Assembly: GCA_934247335.1 (NCBI GenBank)
Contig: CAKQJJ010000024.1
Span: forward strand, 1 to 12,775
DNA length: 12,775 nt
Source of the DNA: an uncultured Clostridia bacterium
GTDB lineage: Bacteria; Bacillota; Clostridia; Christensenellales; Pumilibacteraceae
Direction of reading: 5' to 3'
This document shows positions 1 through 6,575 of the stretch, piece after piece (positions within the stretch are counted from its first letter, which is position 1; each line of letters starts with the position of its first letter). The notes under the pieces are model-generated. The model saw only the letters and a program-made list of their open reading frames with translations. It was not told the origin of the DNA and did no database searches. Made by a program: the position numbers and the translations under genes.

Positions 1-126
1 CGTAAGCCCGCCTATCCAGAAGGCGTTGGCAAGCGATTTTACGGCGCTTGTGGACGGCGTAATCCTATTTACGAAACGGGCATAGTTTTTGTTTCTCTGT
101 TCGGTATCGGTTTTACCGCTGTTCAT
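1..126 (-). CDS. spoVAC: Stage V sporulation protein AC, N-terminal fragment (cut by window edge)
   Basis: The first 42 codons of a gene that runs off the left edge. The translation starts MNSGKTDTEQRNKNYARFVN and continues with residues reading ITPSTSAVKSLANAFWIGG, the pattern of SpoVAC: a short charged N-terminus, an N-Y/K-F...P motif and the start of the first membrane helix with a conserved NAF.(I/V)GG. SpoVA proteins form the forespore inner-membrane channel that moves dipicolinic acid into the spore and releases it at germination. The ATG at 126 is supported by an AGAGG ribosome binding site seven bases upstream. The gene follows sigF in the same direction after a 131-base gap, an arrangement common in Clostridia. 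Identification rests on only 42 residues but context supports it strongly. Confidence 0.85.
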   Translation of the reverse strand, partial: MNSGKTDTEQRNKNYARFVNRITPSTSAVKSLANAFWIGGLT

Positions 127-221
127 TCGTTTTTACCTCTTTTACGTATAATTCGCGATCGGGCTTGGTGACGAAAATATTAAGTTCTTCCGCCTTTCGC
201 TTTCTTTGCGTTGTCATACGG

Positions 222-252
222 TAATTATGCCGCAAAATTTTCTTTTTATGCG
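222..252 (-). promoter_or_regulatory. Candidate sigma-G promoter for spoVAC
   Basis: Read on the minus strand there is CGCATA (252-247), a 17-base spacer and CATAATTA (229-222). The sigma-G consensus is roughly gyATr for the -35 and CATnhTA for the -10, so both elements match closely. It lies just past the sigF stop codon and about 95 bases before the spoVAC ATG. The predicted transcript start, near 215, gives spoVAC a leader of roughly 90 bases. This would let spoVAC be switched on late by sigma-G, as spoVA operons are in Bacillus. Assigned by eye, without a score. Confidence 0.5.
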
Positions 253-257
253 TAAAA

Positions 258-974
258 TCAGTTGAATCCCGCTTTGATTTTATCGATAATTTTGGTTTCC
301 AGCCTTGACACCTGAACTTGCGAAACGTTTAATTCCTTTGCTATTTCGCTTTGCGTAAGGTCGCGGTAGTAGCGCATGATTATCAGTTTGCGTTCGCGCT
401 CGTTGAGTTTTCGTATAGCGTCGCGCACGATTATTTTGTCCAGGTCGTCGTCGCCGTCCATGCTTGCGGGCAGTTTGTCCATAATAGACTGACCGCTTTC
501 GTCTTCGCCTTTATCGTAAATGGAAAGCGGAGCTTTGCCCGAATCCATGGCAAAAACCACTTCCTGAGCTTCCACTCCGAGCGCCGCGGCGATTTCGCTC
601 ACTTCCGGACTTTTGTCGTTTTTCCGCACGTAATCTTCGACGAAATATGCTATTTTATAGGACAACGATTTGATAAGCCGTGAAACTTTTATAAGTCCGT
701 CGTCGCGAAGATAGCGTTTGATTTCACCCATAATCATGGGAACGGCGTACGTAGAAAAGCGAACGCCTTTATCCACGGAAAAATTTTCGATGGCTTTCAG
801 CATTCCTATCGAACCCAGCTGGTACAGGTCGTCGTATTCGACGCCTCTGCCCTTAAATCGCTTTACCACGCATTTGATAAGCGGCGAATTTTCGCTTATC
901 AGGCGTTGTTTTGCGTCGTTATCGCCGTTCTGAGCGTCACTTATGAGCTTTTCGGTTGTTTCTCTGTCAAGCAA
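258..974 (-). CDS. sigF: Forespore RNA polymerase sigma factor F
   Basis: 238 residues, the usual size for sigma-F/sigma-G. Sigma region 2 spans about residues 46-100, with YDDLYQLGSIGMLKAIENF and the -10 recognition helix (VRFSTYAVPMIMGEIKRYLR at 71-90). Region 3 is around 105-165, and the region 4.2 helix-turn-helix at about 190-230 contains LTQSEIAKELNVSQVQVSRLE-like residues. Sigma-F is held inactive by SpoIIAB in the predivisional cell and is released in the forespore after polar division. The call of F rather than G rests on the position directly after spoIIAB. The start codon is TTG at 974, with GGAG about eight bases upstream, 12 bases after the spoIIAB stop; no better in-frame start is seen. 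Region 3.0 reads DGLIKVSR, a little different from the more common DGTVKVSR. Confidence 0.95.
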   Translation of the reverse strand: MLDRETTEKLISDAQNGDNDAKQRLISENSPLIKCVVKRFKGRGVEYDDLYQLGSIGMLKAIENFSVDKGVRFSTYAVPMIMGEIKRYLRDDGLIKVSRLIKSLSYKIAYFVEDYVRKNDKSPEVSEIAAALGVEAQEVVFAMDSGKAPLSIYDKGEDESGQSIMDKLPASMDGDDDLDKIIVRDAIRKLNERERKLIIMRYYRDLTQSEIAKELNVSQVQVSRLETKIIDKIKAGFN

Positions 975-986
975 AATAATTCTCCG

Positions 987-1403
987 TCAGGCAAGTTTTT
1001 TGTCCATAAACACGCTTATTCCGCCCTTTTCGTTACCAACGACGTCCAGTTTGTCCATAAACGCTTCCATGACGGTAAAGCCTATACCGGCGCGTTCGCC
1101 CGAAGTTGCAGTGGTGTAATACGCTTCTCTTGCCTTTTTTATATCGGGAATACCCACTCCGCCGTCGATTATTCCGATATGTAATTGATTGTCCGACAGC
1201 GTTGCTTTTACCACTATTTCGCCTCCGCGATTTTTGTAGGCGTGCACGATGCAGTTGGATATCGCCTCGGACACCGCGGTTTTTATGTCGCCGAGCACCT
1301 CGATCGACGGGTCGCACGACGCCGCGAACGCCGCCACGGTGTTGCGGACAAACGCCTCGTTTTCGATTACGGCGTTTACTTTGAGTTCCATATAATTGTC
1401 CAT
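987..1403 (-). CDS. spoIIAB: Anti-sigma F factor / serine kinase SpoIIAB
   Basis: 138 residues, typical for SpoIIAB (about 140-146). It has the GHKL (Bergerat) ATP-binding fold: N box with E46 and N50 (SEAISNCIVHAY), G1 box D80-GGVGI, and G2 region GERAGIGFTVME at 102-113. SpoIIAB binds sigma-F to block it and, with ATP, phosphorylates SpoIIAA on serine; unphosphorylated SpoIIAA displaces it from sigma-F. The ATG at 1403 has a strong GGAGGAG site whose first bases overlap the spoIIAA stop codon (TAGGAGGAG), so the two genes are probably translationally coupled. The gap to spoIIAA is 12 bases, and to sigF 12 bases. Confidence 0.96.
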   Translation of the reverse strand: MDNYMELKVNAVIENEAFVRNTVAAFAASCDPSIEVLGDIKTAVSEAISNCIVHAYKNRGGEIVVKATLSDNQLHIGIIDGGVGIPDIKKAREAYYTTATSGERAGIGFTVMEAFMDKLDVVGNEKGGISVFMDKKLA

Positions 1404-1415
1404 ATCTCGCTCCTC

Positions 1416-1718
1416 CTATAATTTGGGCATAAGCTTGTATATTCCGGAAAGCGTCAACACTTTGTCAACGCTTTTTTCGGGCTTGGCGATAAACGCAGGG
1501 ACGCTTTTCCCCTGTAATTTTTTGTATCTGCCCAAAAGCACGCCTATTCCGGTGCTGTCCATAAATTCAAGACGAGACAGATCGAACACCATTTTGACAA
1601 AACGAGCACGCTCGATGATTTCGTCAAGCTGTCGCCGCATTTCCGGCGCCGTTCTGTCGTCCAATTCGCCGGCAAGACTGACGTACATGGTTCCGTCGAT
1701 TTCGTTTCCGATTATCAT
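1416..1718 (-). CDS. spoIIAA: Anti-anti-sigma factor SpoIIAA (STAS domain)
   Basis: 100 residues forming one STAS domain, slightly shorter than the 115-117 residues of Bacillus SpoIIAA. The phosphorylation motif is FMDSTGIGVLLGRY at 52-65, with S55 as the predicted phosphoserine. SpoIIAA is dephosphorylated by SpoIIE on the forespore septum and then captures SpoIIAB, freeing sigma-F. The ATG at 1718 has AAAGGAGG seven bases upstream, one of the strongest ribosome sites in the window. It is the first gene of the operon; the preceding terminator at 1767-1809 sets it apart from the VTT gene. Confidence 0.94.
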   Translation of the reverse strand: MIIGNEIDGTMYVSLAGELDDRTAPEMRRQLDEIIERARFVKMVFDLSRLEFMDSTGIGVLLGRYKKLQGKSVPAFIAKPEKSVDKVLTLSGIYKLMPKL

Positions 1719-1741
1719 TCGCTTTGCCTCCTTTTCGCGTA

Positions 1742-1750
1742 AATTCTATC
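1742..1750 (-). promoter_or_regulatory. Possible -10 element of the spoIIA operon promoter
   Basis: Between the upstream terminator and the spoIIAA ribosome site the minus strand reads GATAGAATTTAC. This fits either a sigma-A -10 (TAGAAT) or the sigma-H -10 pattern (rnnGAATww), sigma-H being what drives spoIIA in Bacillus. I cannot see a sigma-H -35 (AGGAww) at the right distance; that stretch is C-rich. The operon must start within this short gap if the terminator works, which is the main support. Confidence 0.35.
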
Positions 1751-1766
1751 ACGGAACGGCGGGCGA

Positions 1767-1809
1767 AAAAAAAGACGTTTGCCGAGATAATGTCGAATAA
1801 CGTCTTTTT
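1767..1809 (-). terminator. Rho-independent terminator after the VTT gene
   Basis: On the minus strand a 10-base stem AAAAAGACGT pairs perfectly with ACGTCTTTTT across a 20-base loop, and the T-run extends to eight Ts. It starts 22 bases after the VTT stop codon and isolates the spoIIA operon. The A-tract on the other side means it could also act on the plus strand. Confidence 0.7.
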
Positions 1810-1831
1810 GATTTTATATTGAATTTTACTT

Positions 1832-2743
1832 TTATACCAAATTGCCTTTTGGCTGATTTTCTTGCTTTTTTCGGTTTTTACCCGAGGCAAATTTCCCAAC
1901 CGCCGCGGATAAAATTACGCACAAGGCAAAAATTCCCGCCCACACTGCGATTCCCCATCCTTTGAACGGAATAATATCGCCGCTGCCGAGAAAGCTTATC
2001 GTAAAAATATACGCCGTCCGCGCAATAGCCGTGGAAAGCGCGAAAAAGCCGAATTTCATATCGGTTACGCCTGCGGACATGCAAATGAGGTCGTCCGGGA
2101 AAAAGGGCAAAAACATCATGAGTACGAACGGAATTTTCCCTTTTTTGCCCAAAATCGCGGCGTATTTATCCACTTTTTCGCGATCGAACAGCCAGTACAG
2201 CAGCTTTTTACCCAATTTTCTGCCGAGAAAAAAGCAGGTAATCGAACCGACGAAAGTTGCGCTCGCGCTGACGGCAAACGAAATCCACGGTCCGTAAACG
2301 TACGTGCCGGCTACGATAAGCACTGCGGCAGGCACCGGTAAAACCACCACCGACAAATAGGTCAGCGCAAAATAGCACAGCAAGCCGAGTTTTCCGGAAG
2401 AGAGAATAATCGAGCGCACGACCGAGAGATTTTTCATTTTTTCGAGCAGTCCGTATCTGGCGGCGGGCAGGTACAGCGCAAGCAAAATCGCGGCTGCCGA
2501 GAAAAGCAGCAACGACAGGCGAAATCTCGTCTTTTGTTCGGGCTCGAACACAGCTATTCCCGACGAGGACAAAAGGCACGCTCCGTTTAACGCGATTAAA
2601 ATCAATTCGTCGCCGGCTGTGCTTCTTGCAGAGAGCGCAAAAAGAAAAACCGCAATAAAACACGCCGCGACTGAGCCAAGCGTTTTTATCGTCGAGCCCG
2701 TCGCAAAAGACGGTAATTTGCGGTTTTCGGGTGTTTTTCTCAC
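1832..2743 (-). CDS. TVP38/TMEM64 (VTT domain) family membrane protein
   Basis: 303 residues, strongly hydrophobic. The VTT domain occupies roughly residues 120-285: a P-containing helix near 131-150 (SVVVLPVPAAVLIVAGTYVY), a GS-rich helix ending in FFLGRKLGKK at 171-180, and the segment FLPFFPDDLICMSAGVTD at 211-228, which matches the family's P..P.d.....G signature. About 115 extra N-terminal residues carry further helices (25-40, 46-66, 76-96). Family members are proposed lipid scramblases or transporters of the VTT/DedA superfamily; the substrate here is unknown. The start is uncertain: GTG at 2743 is the only reasonable codon after the upstream in-frame stop (which is the rnhA stop), but it has no properly spaced ribosome site, and TATAAT lies six bases before it. 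A possible leaderless gene. Confidence 0.85.
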   Translation of the reverse strand: MRKTPENRKLPSFATGSTIKTLGSVAACFIAVFLFALSARSTAGDELILIALNGACLLSSSGIAVFEPEQKTRFRLSLLLFSAAAILLALYLPAARYGLLEKMKNLSVVRSIILSSGKLGLLCYFALTYLSVVVLPVPAAVLIVAGTYVYGPWISFAVSASATFVGSITCFFLGRKLGKKLLYWLFDREKVDKYAAILGKKGKIPFVLMMFLPFFPDDLICMSAGVTDMKFGFFALSTAIARTAYIFTISFLGSGDIIPFKGWGIAVWAGIFALCVILSAAVGKFASGKNRKKQENQPKGNLV

Positions 2744-2748
2744 CCTTT

Positions 2749-2778
2749 TATTATATTCGGGAAACGGAATTTTATTCG
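2749..2778 (-). promoter_or_regulatory. Putative promoter directly abutting the VTT start codon
   Basis: On the minus strand TATAAT (2755-2750) is followed by six bases and then the GTG start codon at 2743. There is no good sigma-A -35. Seventeen bases upstream of TATAATA is CGAATA (2778-2773), so it could also be read as a sigma-G-like pair (consensus TGAATA / CATACTA). The predicted transcript start falls on or next to the GTG. Confidence 0.4.
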
Positions 2779-2779
2779 G

Positions 2780-3238
2780 TCAGGCTTGAGTCGGAACGCC
2801 GGCAGCCGCAGCTTTTTTAATCTCTCCGCGGGCGACCTCGTCGCAACGATTGTTGTACTCGTTGTCGGCGTGACCTTTTACTTTTATGAAATTTACGGTG
2901 TGACATTCGAGCTTTATAAGCAACATTTTCCACAAATCGACGTTTTTGACCTCGCCGTCGGACTTTCGCCACGCGTTTTTCTTCCAGGAATCAAGCCAGC
3001 CGTTGTTTATCGCGTTGACGACGTACGCCGAATCGCTGTACAAATCGACTTCGCACGGTTCTTTAAGCTGATCCAAGCCCTGTATTACCGAGAAAAGCTC
3101 CATGCGGTTGTTGGTGGTGTACTTATTGTATCCGCTTACCACCTTTTCGCGCTGCTTGTACATGAGTATCGCGCACCATCCGCCCACGCCGGGATTGCCG
3201 CTGCACGCGCCGTCGGTGTAAATTACGACCTTTTTCAT
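2780..3238 (-). CDS. rnhA: Ribonuclease HI
   Basis: 152 residues, close to the 155 of the E. coli enzyme, which cuts the RNA strand of RNA:DNA hybrids using two metal ions. All catalytic residues are visible: D9 (YTDGACSGNPG), E47 (NNRMEL), D69 (YSDSAYV), H123 (VKGHADNEYNN) and D133 (RCDEVA). The basic handle region WKKNAWRKSDG at 85-95 marks it as type HI. The ATG at 3238 overlaps the stop of the upstream kinase gene (ATGA), and its ribosome site GGAGATGATTAA lies inside that gene, so translation is probably coupled. A 36-base gap separates it from the VTT gene. Confidence 0.96.
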   Translation of the reverse strand: MKKVVIYTDGACSGNPGVGGWCAILMYKQREKVVSGYNKYTTNNRMELFSVIQGLDQLKEPCEVDLYSDSAYVVNAINNGWLDSWKKNAWRKSDGEVKNVDLWKMLLIKLECHTVNFIKVKGHADNEYNNRCDEVARGEIKKAAAAGVPTQA

Positions 3239-4152
3239 TTAATCATCTCCGTAAGGCGGGCAAGCTGTTCGTCCGACTGCAATTTCGTACATAATCCGAA
3301 GCGGAACGCAGACGCGCTTCCTGTTGCGATTCCGCGGTAAAACGCGTTTTTGACGTTGCCGCTAAGCTCGTATTCGTATAAAAATCCGCCGACAAGCGAA
3401 TCTCCCGACCCCACGGTATCGACGACTTTGCCGCTCGGCGCCGGCGAGAACACTCTTTCGCCGCTTTCCGAGAGAAGATACGCGCCCTTGCCACCAAGGC
3501 TTACGATTACGTTTTTCGCGCCGAGTTCGCGCAGTTTTTCGGCATACAGCTTAATGTCGTCGTCCGATTTTATTTCTGCTCCGAAAAGTTCGCCAAGCTC
3601 AACGTTATTGGGCTTTACGAGAAGCGGTTTATATTTCAAAGCGCCGAGCAACAGTTTCCCCGTGGCGTCCACCACAAATTCGGCGCCGCTATCTCTGAGT
3701 TCGGACAAAATACGTTCGTAAATATCGGACGGAACGGTTGCGGGAACGTTGCCGGCAAGCACCACGACGTCGCCGCGCTTTGCCTTTCTTAATTTTTCGA
3801 GAAGCAGATTTACTTCCTTTTCGCCCGCCACGGCGCCCTGTCCGTTAATTTCGGTTTCGCCGTCCGACTTGACCTTGACGTTGATGCGGCTTATTCCGCT
3901 TGCGCATCCGATCATATCGGTATCGACGCCGAGATCTGCAAGCATACCGACGATAGCGTTTCCGGTAAAACCGCCGATAAAGCCGAGCGCAGTCGATTTT
4001 ACGCCCATGTTATTTAAAACTATCGAAACGTTTACGCCTTTTCCGCCGGGCGCTATACGTTCTGTTTTTGTGCGATTGAGTTTGTTTTTTTCAAAGCCGT
4101 CCACTTCGACCGTGTAATCGAGCGACGGACTGAACGTTACGGTATAAATCAT
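3235..4152 (-). CDS. fruK: PfkB-family sugar-phosphate kinase, probably 1-phosphofructokinase
   Basis: 305 residues, typical for FruK/LacC enzymes. Visible motifs: N-terminal MIYTVTFSPSLDYTVEV, the sugar-binding GGKGVNVS at 36-43, KPNNVELGELFG at 180-191, and the anion-hole/catalytic signature DTVGSGDSLVGGFLY at 245-259 with D251 as predicted base. FruK converts fructose-1-phosphate to fructose-1,6-bisphosphate; the closely related tagatose-6-phosphate kinase (LacC) cannot be excluded, because no fructose PTS gene or FruR regulator is nearby. The ATG at 4152 has GGAGG seven bases upstream and a sigma-A promoter at 4185-4213. Pairing with rnhA in one operon is unusual and probably not functional. 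Confidence 0.85.
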   Translation of the reverse strand: MIYTVTFSPSLDYTVEVDGFEKNKLNRTKTERIAPGGKGVNVSIVLNNMGVKSTALGFIGGFTGNAIVGMLADLGVDTDMIGCASGISRINVKVKSDGETEINGQGAVAGEKEVNLLLEKLRKAKRGDVVVLAGNVPATVPSDIYERILSELRDSGAEFVVDATGKLLLGALKYKPLLVKPNNVELGELFGAEIKSDDDIKLYAEKLRELGAKNVIVSLGGKGAYLLSESGERVFSPAPSGKVVDTVGSGDSLVGGFLYEYELSGNVKNAFYRGIATGSASAFRFGLCTKLQSDEQLARLTEMIK

Positions 4153-4184
4153 CGGAATGCCTCCGTTTGTTTTTTACGGTAAAG

Positions 4185-4213
4185 ATTATAGCACTTCCGG
4201 GCGATTTTTGCAA
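4185..4213 (-). promoter_or_regulatory. Sigma-A promoter of the pfkB-family kinase/rnhA operon
   Basis: Minus strand TTGCAA (4213-4208), 17-base spacer, TATAAT (4190-4185). Both hexamers are near consensus with ideal spacing. It leaves about 25 bases of leader before the ATG at 4152, enough for the GGAGG site. Confidence 0.8.
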
Positions 4214-4235
4214 TGATTTTCAGGGGCAAGAGGCA

Positions 4236-4259
4236 ATTAGTCGTTTTTATTTGACTAAT
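4236..4259. promoter_or_regulatory. Inverted repeat in the divergent promoter region, possible operator
   Basis: ATTAGTC (4236-4242) and GACTAAT (4253-4259) are perfect 7-base inverted copies separated by 10 AT-rich bases. The right arm overlaps the -35 hexamer of the plus-strand promoter (4251-4256), and the left arm lies 23 bases upstream of the kinase promoter -35. It has no T-run and sits between two divergent promoters, so an operator for a dimeric repressor is more likely than a terminator. The regulator is not identifiable from this window. Confidence 0.45.
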
Positions 4260-4279
4260 GCGCATTTTTATGATAGAAT
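4251..4279 (+). promoter_or_regulatory. Sigma-A promoter of the membrane protein gene at 4301
   Basis: TTGACT (4251-4256), 17-base spacer, TAGAAT (4274-4279). Transcription would begin about 4286, giving a leader of about 15 bases that contains the GGAG ribosome site. Confidence 0.75.
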
Positions 4280-4300
4280 TTGTCACGGAGATTTATCGTT

Positions 4301-4885
4301 ATGGACGAAATTATTCACGAAAGCAATCTTATAAACGTTTCGGCGGCTACAGCCAAGGAAAAGAAGAAAAAATCCGGGCATTACGTGCTGTACCTTGCAA
4401 TGGCTGCCGCGGCTTTTATCTGCCCCGTATGTTTTGCGATATATTTTGCGATTAAGGCAAACGCCGTGGGCATATGGGCGTATGCAGTCACCGCGCTGGT
4501 TGCGGCGGGCGTCATGACAGCGATTTTCGTCGTGTTTATCCCCAAGTATAAAAAATGCAGGCTGATAATAAAAAATTTCCGCGCTTCCGGCGGCGAACTT
4601 AAAAAAACGTCCTTTATCGACGCTTTCTGCGTGGGCGCGGTAAAAGTTTTATTCACCGTGATGACGGCGCTCCTCGCTTGTTTTATCCCCACTCTCGTTA
4701 CTAAATGTCAGGGCAAAACCTTCGGCAATTCAATTAAATACGCGTTCGATTGCCTCGGTTCGTTCTGGGGAATGGAAACGGGCGAAAGCGATTTCTTCTC
4801 GTTTATAATAGGAATGGGCTTGATGGCGCTTATCTTTGCGCTTATTCTGCTTCTCGTTAAATTCGTGTCTAAACTGTTGAAATAA
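4301..4885 (+). CDS. Unrecognised four-helix membrane protein
   Basis: 194 residues; I do not recognise the family. A polar N-terminus of about 26 residues ends in a lysine cluster (KEKKKKSG at 19-26). It is followed by four hydrophobic segments at about 28-51, 57-80, 108-132 and 165-192. A basic loop with KYKKCR at 82-87 lies between helices two and three, and a loop of about 30 residues containing CQGKTFGNSIKYAFDCLGSF lies between helices three and four. The ATG at 4301 is chosen because GGAG lies about ten bases upstream and a sigma-A promoter just before that; a TTG at 4280 in the same frame is adjacent to the -10 and would precede the transcript start. It stands alone between a promoter and a terminator, divergent from the kinase operon and convergent with murI. 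Function unknown. Confidence 0.8.
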   Translation: MDEIIHESNLINVSAATAKEKKKKSGHYVLYLAMAAAAFICPVCFAIYFAIKANAVGIWAYAVTALVAAGVMTAIFVVFIPKYKKCRLIIKNFRASGGELKKTSFIDAFCVGAVKVLFTVMTALLACFIPTLVTKCQGKTFGNSIKYAFDCLGSFWGMETGESDFFSFIIGMGLMALIFALILLLVKFVSKLLK

Positions 4886-4901
4886 TAAATTTGCGCACTT
4901 C

Positions 4902-4940
4902 TCGCTCCCGACGGCACGTCGAGGGCGATTTCTTTATTTT
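4902..4940 (+). terminator. Rho-independent terminator after the membrane protein gene
   Basis: TCGCTCCCGAC pairs with GTCGAGGGCGA (4902-4928) in an 11-base stem with one C/A mismatch and one G-U pair around a GGCAC loop. It is followed by TTTCTTTATTTT. It lies 17 bases after the stop codon, in the convergent gap with murI. Confidence 0.75.
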
Positions 4941-4943
4941 CTA

Positions 4944-5648
4944 TTACGTAAAAATAAGCCTTGTCGAACGTTCGCTTCCGTCCGCAGTCATATTTTTTGC
5001 GACGAGCGCGCGTTTAAGGCGGTTTGCAGCTCCCTTTTCGGACGAAAAAACGGGGACTTTTCCGCCGTAAAACTGTTCTATCATGCTTTTGACGAAATAG
5101 TAATGCGTGCAGCCGAGCGCAACCGAGCCGACGTCGTCGTAGCGTTCGAGCGCGGAATACAAAAGCGGTTTGACTTGCTCGATATTCTCGAAATTTTTCT
5201 CTATTTCGGACGCCAGCAATCGTTGGGGCGAAACTATTATTTTATCTTTTCCCGCGCGCGAACAGGCGTACATGAAATTTTTCTGCCGAGCCGTTGCGGC
5301 GGTACACAAAATCAGCGCTTTTCCGCCCGCGCATTTTTCGGCGGCGAGAGCGATCGGCGGGTAAACGCCTATTACCGGCACTCTTATCTTTTTTCTGAGC
5401 ACGCTCATTGCCGTTTCGGAAGCGGTGTTGCAGCCCGCGACTATTGCCTTGCAGTGCAGACTTTCCAGTTTTTTCGCCACGGCAAGCGCGCAGGCTTTTA
5501 TATCGTCGTCGCTTTTGTTTCCGTACGGAGCGTGCGAACGATCGAAAATATAGATAAAACTCTCGTCCGGCAAAAGTTTTTTACATTGGTTGAGAACCGA
5601 AAGTCCGCCCACTCCGCTGTCGAATATCCCGATAGGAAAATTATTCAT
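4944..5648 (-). CDS. murI: Glutamate racemase
   Basis: 234 residues, about 30 shorter than typical MurI. It interconverts L- and D-glutamate to supply peptidoglycan synthesis. Signatures: IGIFDSGVGGLSVL at 6-19 with D10 and S11, the catalytic cysteine C73 in AGCNTAS, and the second catalytic cysteine C180 with H182 in ALGCTHYYFV. The segment APYGNKS at 40-46 matches the glutamate-binding region. Both catalytic cysteines are present, so it is predicted active; the C-terminus is trimmed. The ATG at 5648 puts the conserved FDSG at the usual distance from the N-terminus. There is no Shine-Dalgarno sequence: the upstream minus-strand bases read GCCGTAATATACAGTTTGT. It lies 45 bases after gpr in the same direction and may be read from the gpr transcript. 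Confidence 0.93.
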   Translation of the reverse strand: MNNFPIGIFDSGVGGLSVLNQCKKLLPDESFIYIFDRSHAPYGNKSDDDIKACALAVAKKLESLHCKAIVAGCNTASETAMSVLRKKIRVPVIGVYPPIALAAEKCAGGKALILCTAATARQKNFMYACSRAGKDKIIVSPQRLLASEIEKNFENIEQVKPLLYSALERYDDVGSVALGCTHYYFVKSMIEQFYGGKVPVFSSEKGAANRLKRALVAKNMTADGSERSTRLIFT

Positions 5649-5693
5649 ACAAACTGTATATTACGGCAGCGGCAAAAAGGTGAGATTTTATTT

Positions 5694-6446
5694 TTACAGA
5701 CTTTGAGAATACTCGTTTATCGCAGAGGAAATTATTTCGGCGCAGTGACCTACCAGAATATCCACGTCCTTCGGAGTGACGACGAAATCTTCTTCGAGTT
5801 CGGCTTCTCCGCCGCCTTCGAGCGTTATGGTCGAGGCGAACACCACCATGGGCACGCCTATCGAAATCACTTTTACGCCGAGCGTCTGTTCGTTTAACGG
5901 GCGGCGCGCGTTTTTCACGCCGCTGCCGGGAGTTATGCCCGCGTCCGACAGCTGAAACGAAGTGCCTATTCTCCCTACCTTCGCCGCGCAAAGGCTGTCT
6001 ATCGCAAACACGACGTCGGGCTTGACCACTTCCGCAACTCCTCGTATAACGTCGTAGCTTTCTATCCCGGTAACGCCTACCACCGACGGAGCAAGCGTTC
6101 GCATAACCACGTCGCCGCGATCGTTTTCCACCGCCAGTTTGTCGACGGTAAGAGTCCCGAGCGCGTCCGCCGTCAGCAGTCTGTTACCAAGCCCCACTGC
6201 AAGCGCGCGCTTTTTTCCTTCGGCAAGCGTTTTTACGGCTTCCGAAAGCGCCCGGCAAAGCCTGGGAAACAAGGCAATATCCCCTTTCGTTACGATATCC
6301 GACTCTATCGTGATATAGCGACCCGCGGGCTTTCCCGTTTTTTTCGACAATCGCTCGTCAAGGCGCAGGTCGGTGCGGGCTATTCTCTGGTCGATTTTTT
6401 TGGCGTCGGTGCGAACCAGTTCGCGGGCTAAATCGGTTTTTAACAT
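5694..6446 (-). CDS. gpr: GPR endopeptidase (spore germination protease), compact form
   Basis: GPR degrades the small acid-soluble proteins of spore DNA during germination. Visible signatures: the N-terminal KTDLARELV, GRYITIES at 42-49, AVGLGNRLLTADALGT at 83-98 with D94, LAPSVVGVTGIES at 118-130, and VVFAIDSLCAAKVGRIGTSF at 145-164 with D150, followed by QLSDAGITPGSGV. D94 and D150 correspond to the two essential aspartates of the aspartic-type GPR site (D127 and D193 in Bacillus megaterium). At 250 residues it is much shorter than the 368 of Bacillus GPR: the segment between IGVPMVVFAST and the C-terminal VTPKDVD is nearly absent. The ATG at 6446 follows AAGGGG by eight bases. It is divergent from rpsT, a neighbour pair common in Firmicutes. 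Confidence 0.93.
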   Translation of the reverse strand: MLKTDLARELVRTDAKKIDQRIARTDLRLDERLSKKTGKPAGRYITIESDIVTKGDIALFPRLCRALSEAVKTLAEGKKRALAVGLGNRLLTADALGTLTVDKLAVENDRGDVVMRTLAPSVVGVTGIESYDVIRGVAEVVKPDVVFAIDSLCAAKVGRIGTSFQLSDAGITPGSGVKNARRPLNEQTLGVKVISIGVPMVVFASTITLEGGGEAELEEDFVVTPKDVDILVGHCAEIISSAINEYSQSL

Positions 6447-6506
6447 AAAAACTACCCCTTCAAAGATATTTAATTTAATTTTTTCACAAAAACGGCATTT
6501 TATTAC

Positions 6507-6535
6507 TTGATTTTCGTAAAAGAATATGGTAAAAT
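6507..6535 (+). promoter_or_regulatory. Sigma-A promoter of rpsT
   Basis: TTGATT (6507-6512), 17-base spacer, TAAAAT (6530-6535). The predicted start near 6542 leaves a leader of about 34 bases with AAAAGGAGA before the GTG. It lies in the 129-base divergent gap with gpr, where I could not find a convincing sigma-G site for gpr. Confidence 0.75.
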
Positions 6536-6575
6536 ATCAAAGTTAAGTTTTATAAGTAACAAAAGGAGAACTAAC

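Noticed and set aside
113..217. A 34-codon minus-strand frame (ATG at 217) between sigF and spoVAC, overlapping the spoVAC start by 14 bases.
   Set aside because: No ribosome binding site, and the ATG lies about five bases after the candidate sigma-G -10, so it would sit at or before the transcript start from that promoter. No recognisable product.
5103..5897. A 264-codon plus-strand frame opposite murI and gpr.
   Set aside because: Shadow of two confidently identified genes; no ribosome site and no domain pattern.
6507..6575. The open frame upstream of the rpsT GTG, which would add 23 residues.
   Set aside because: It contains the rpsT promoter. The universal bS20 N-terminus PNIKSAKKR begins right after the GTG, which has its own ribosome site.
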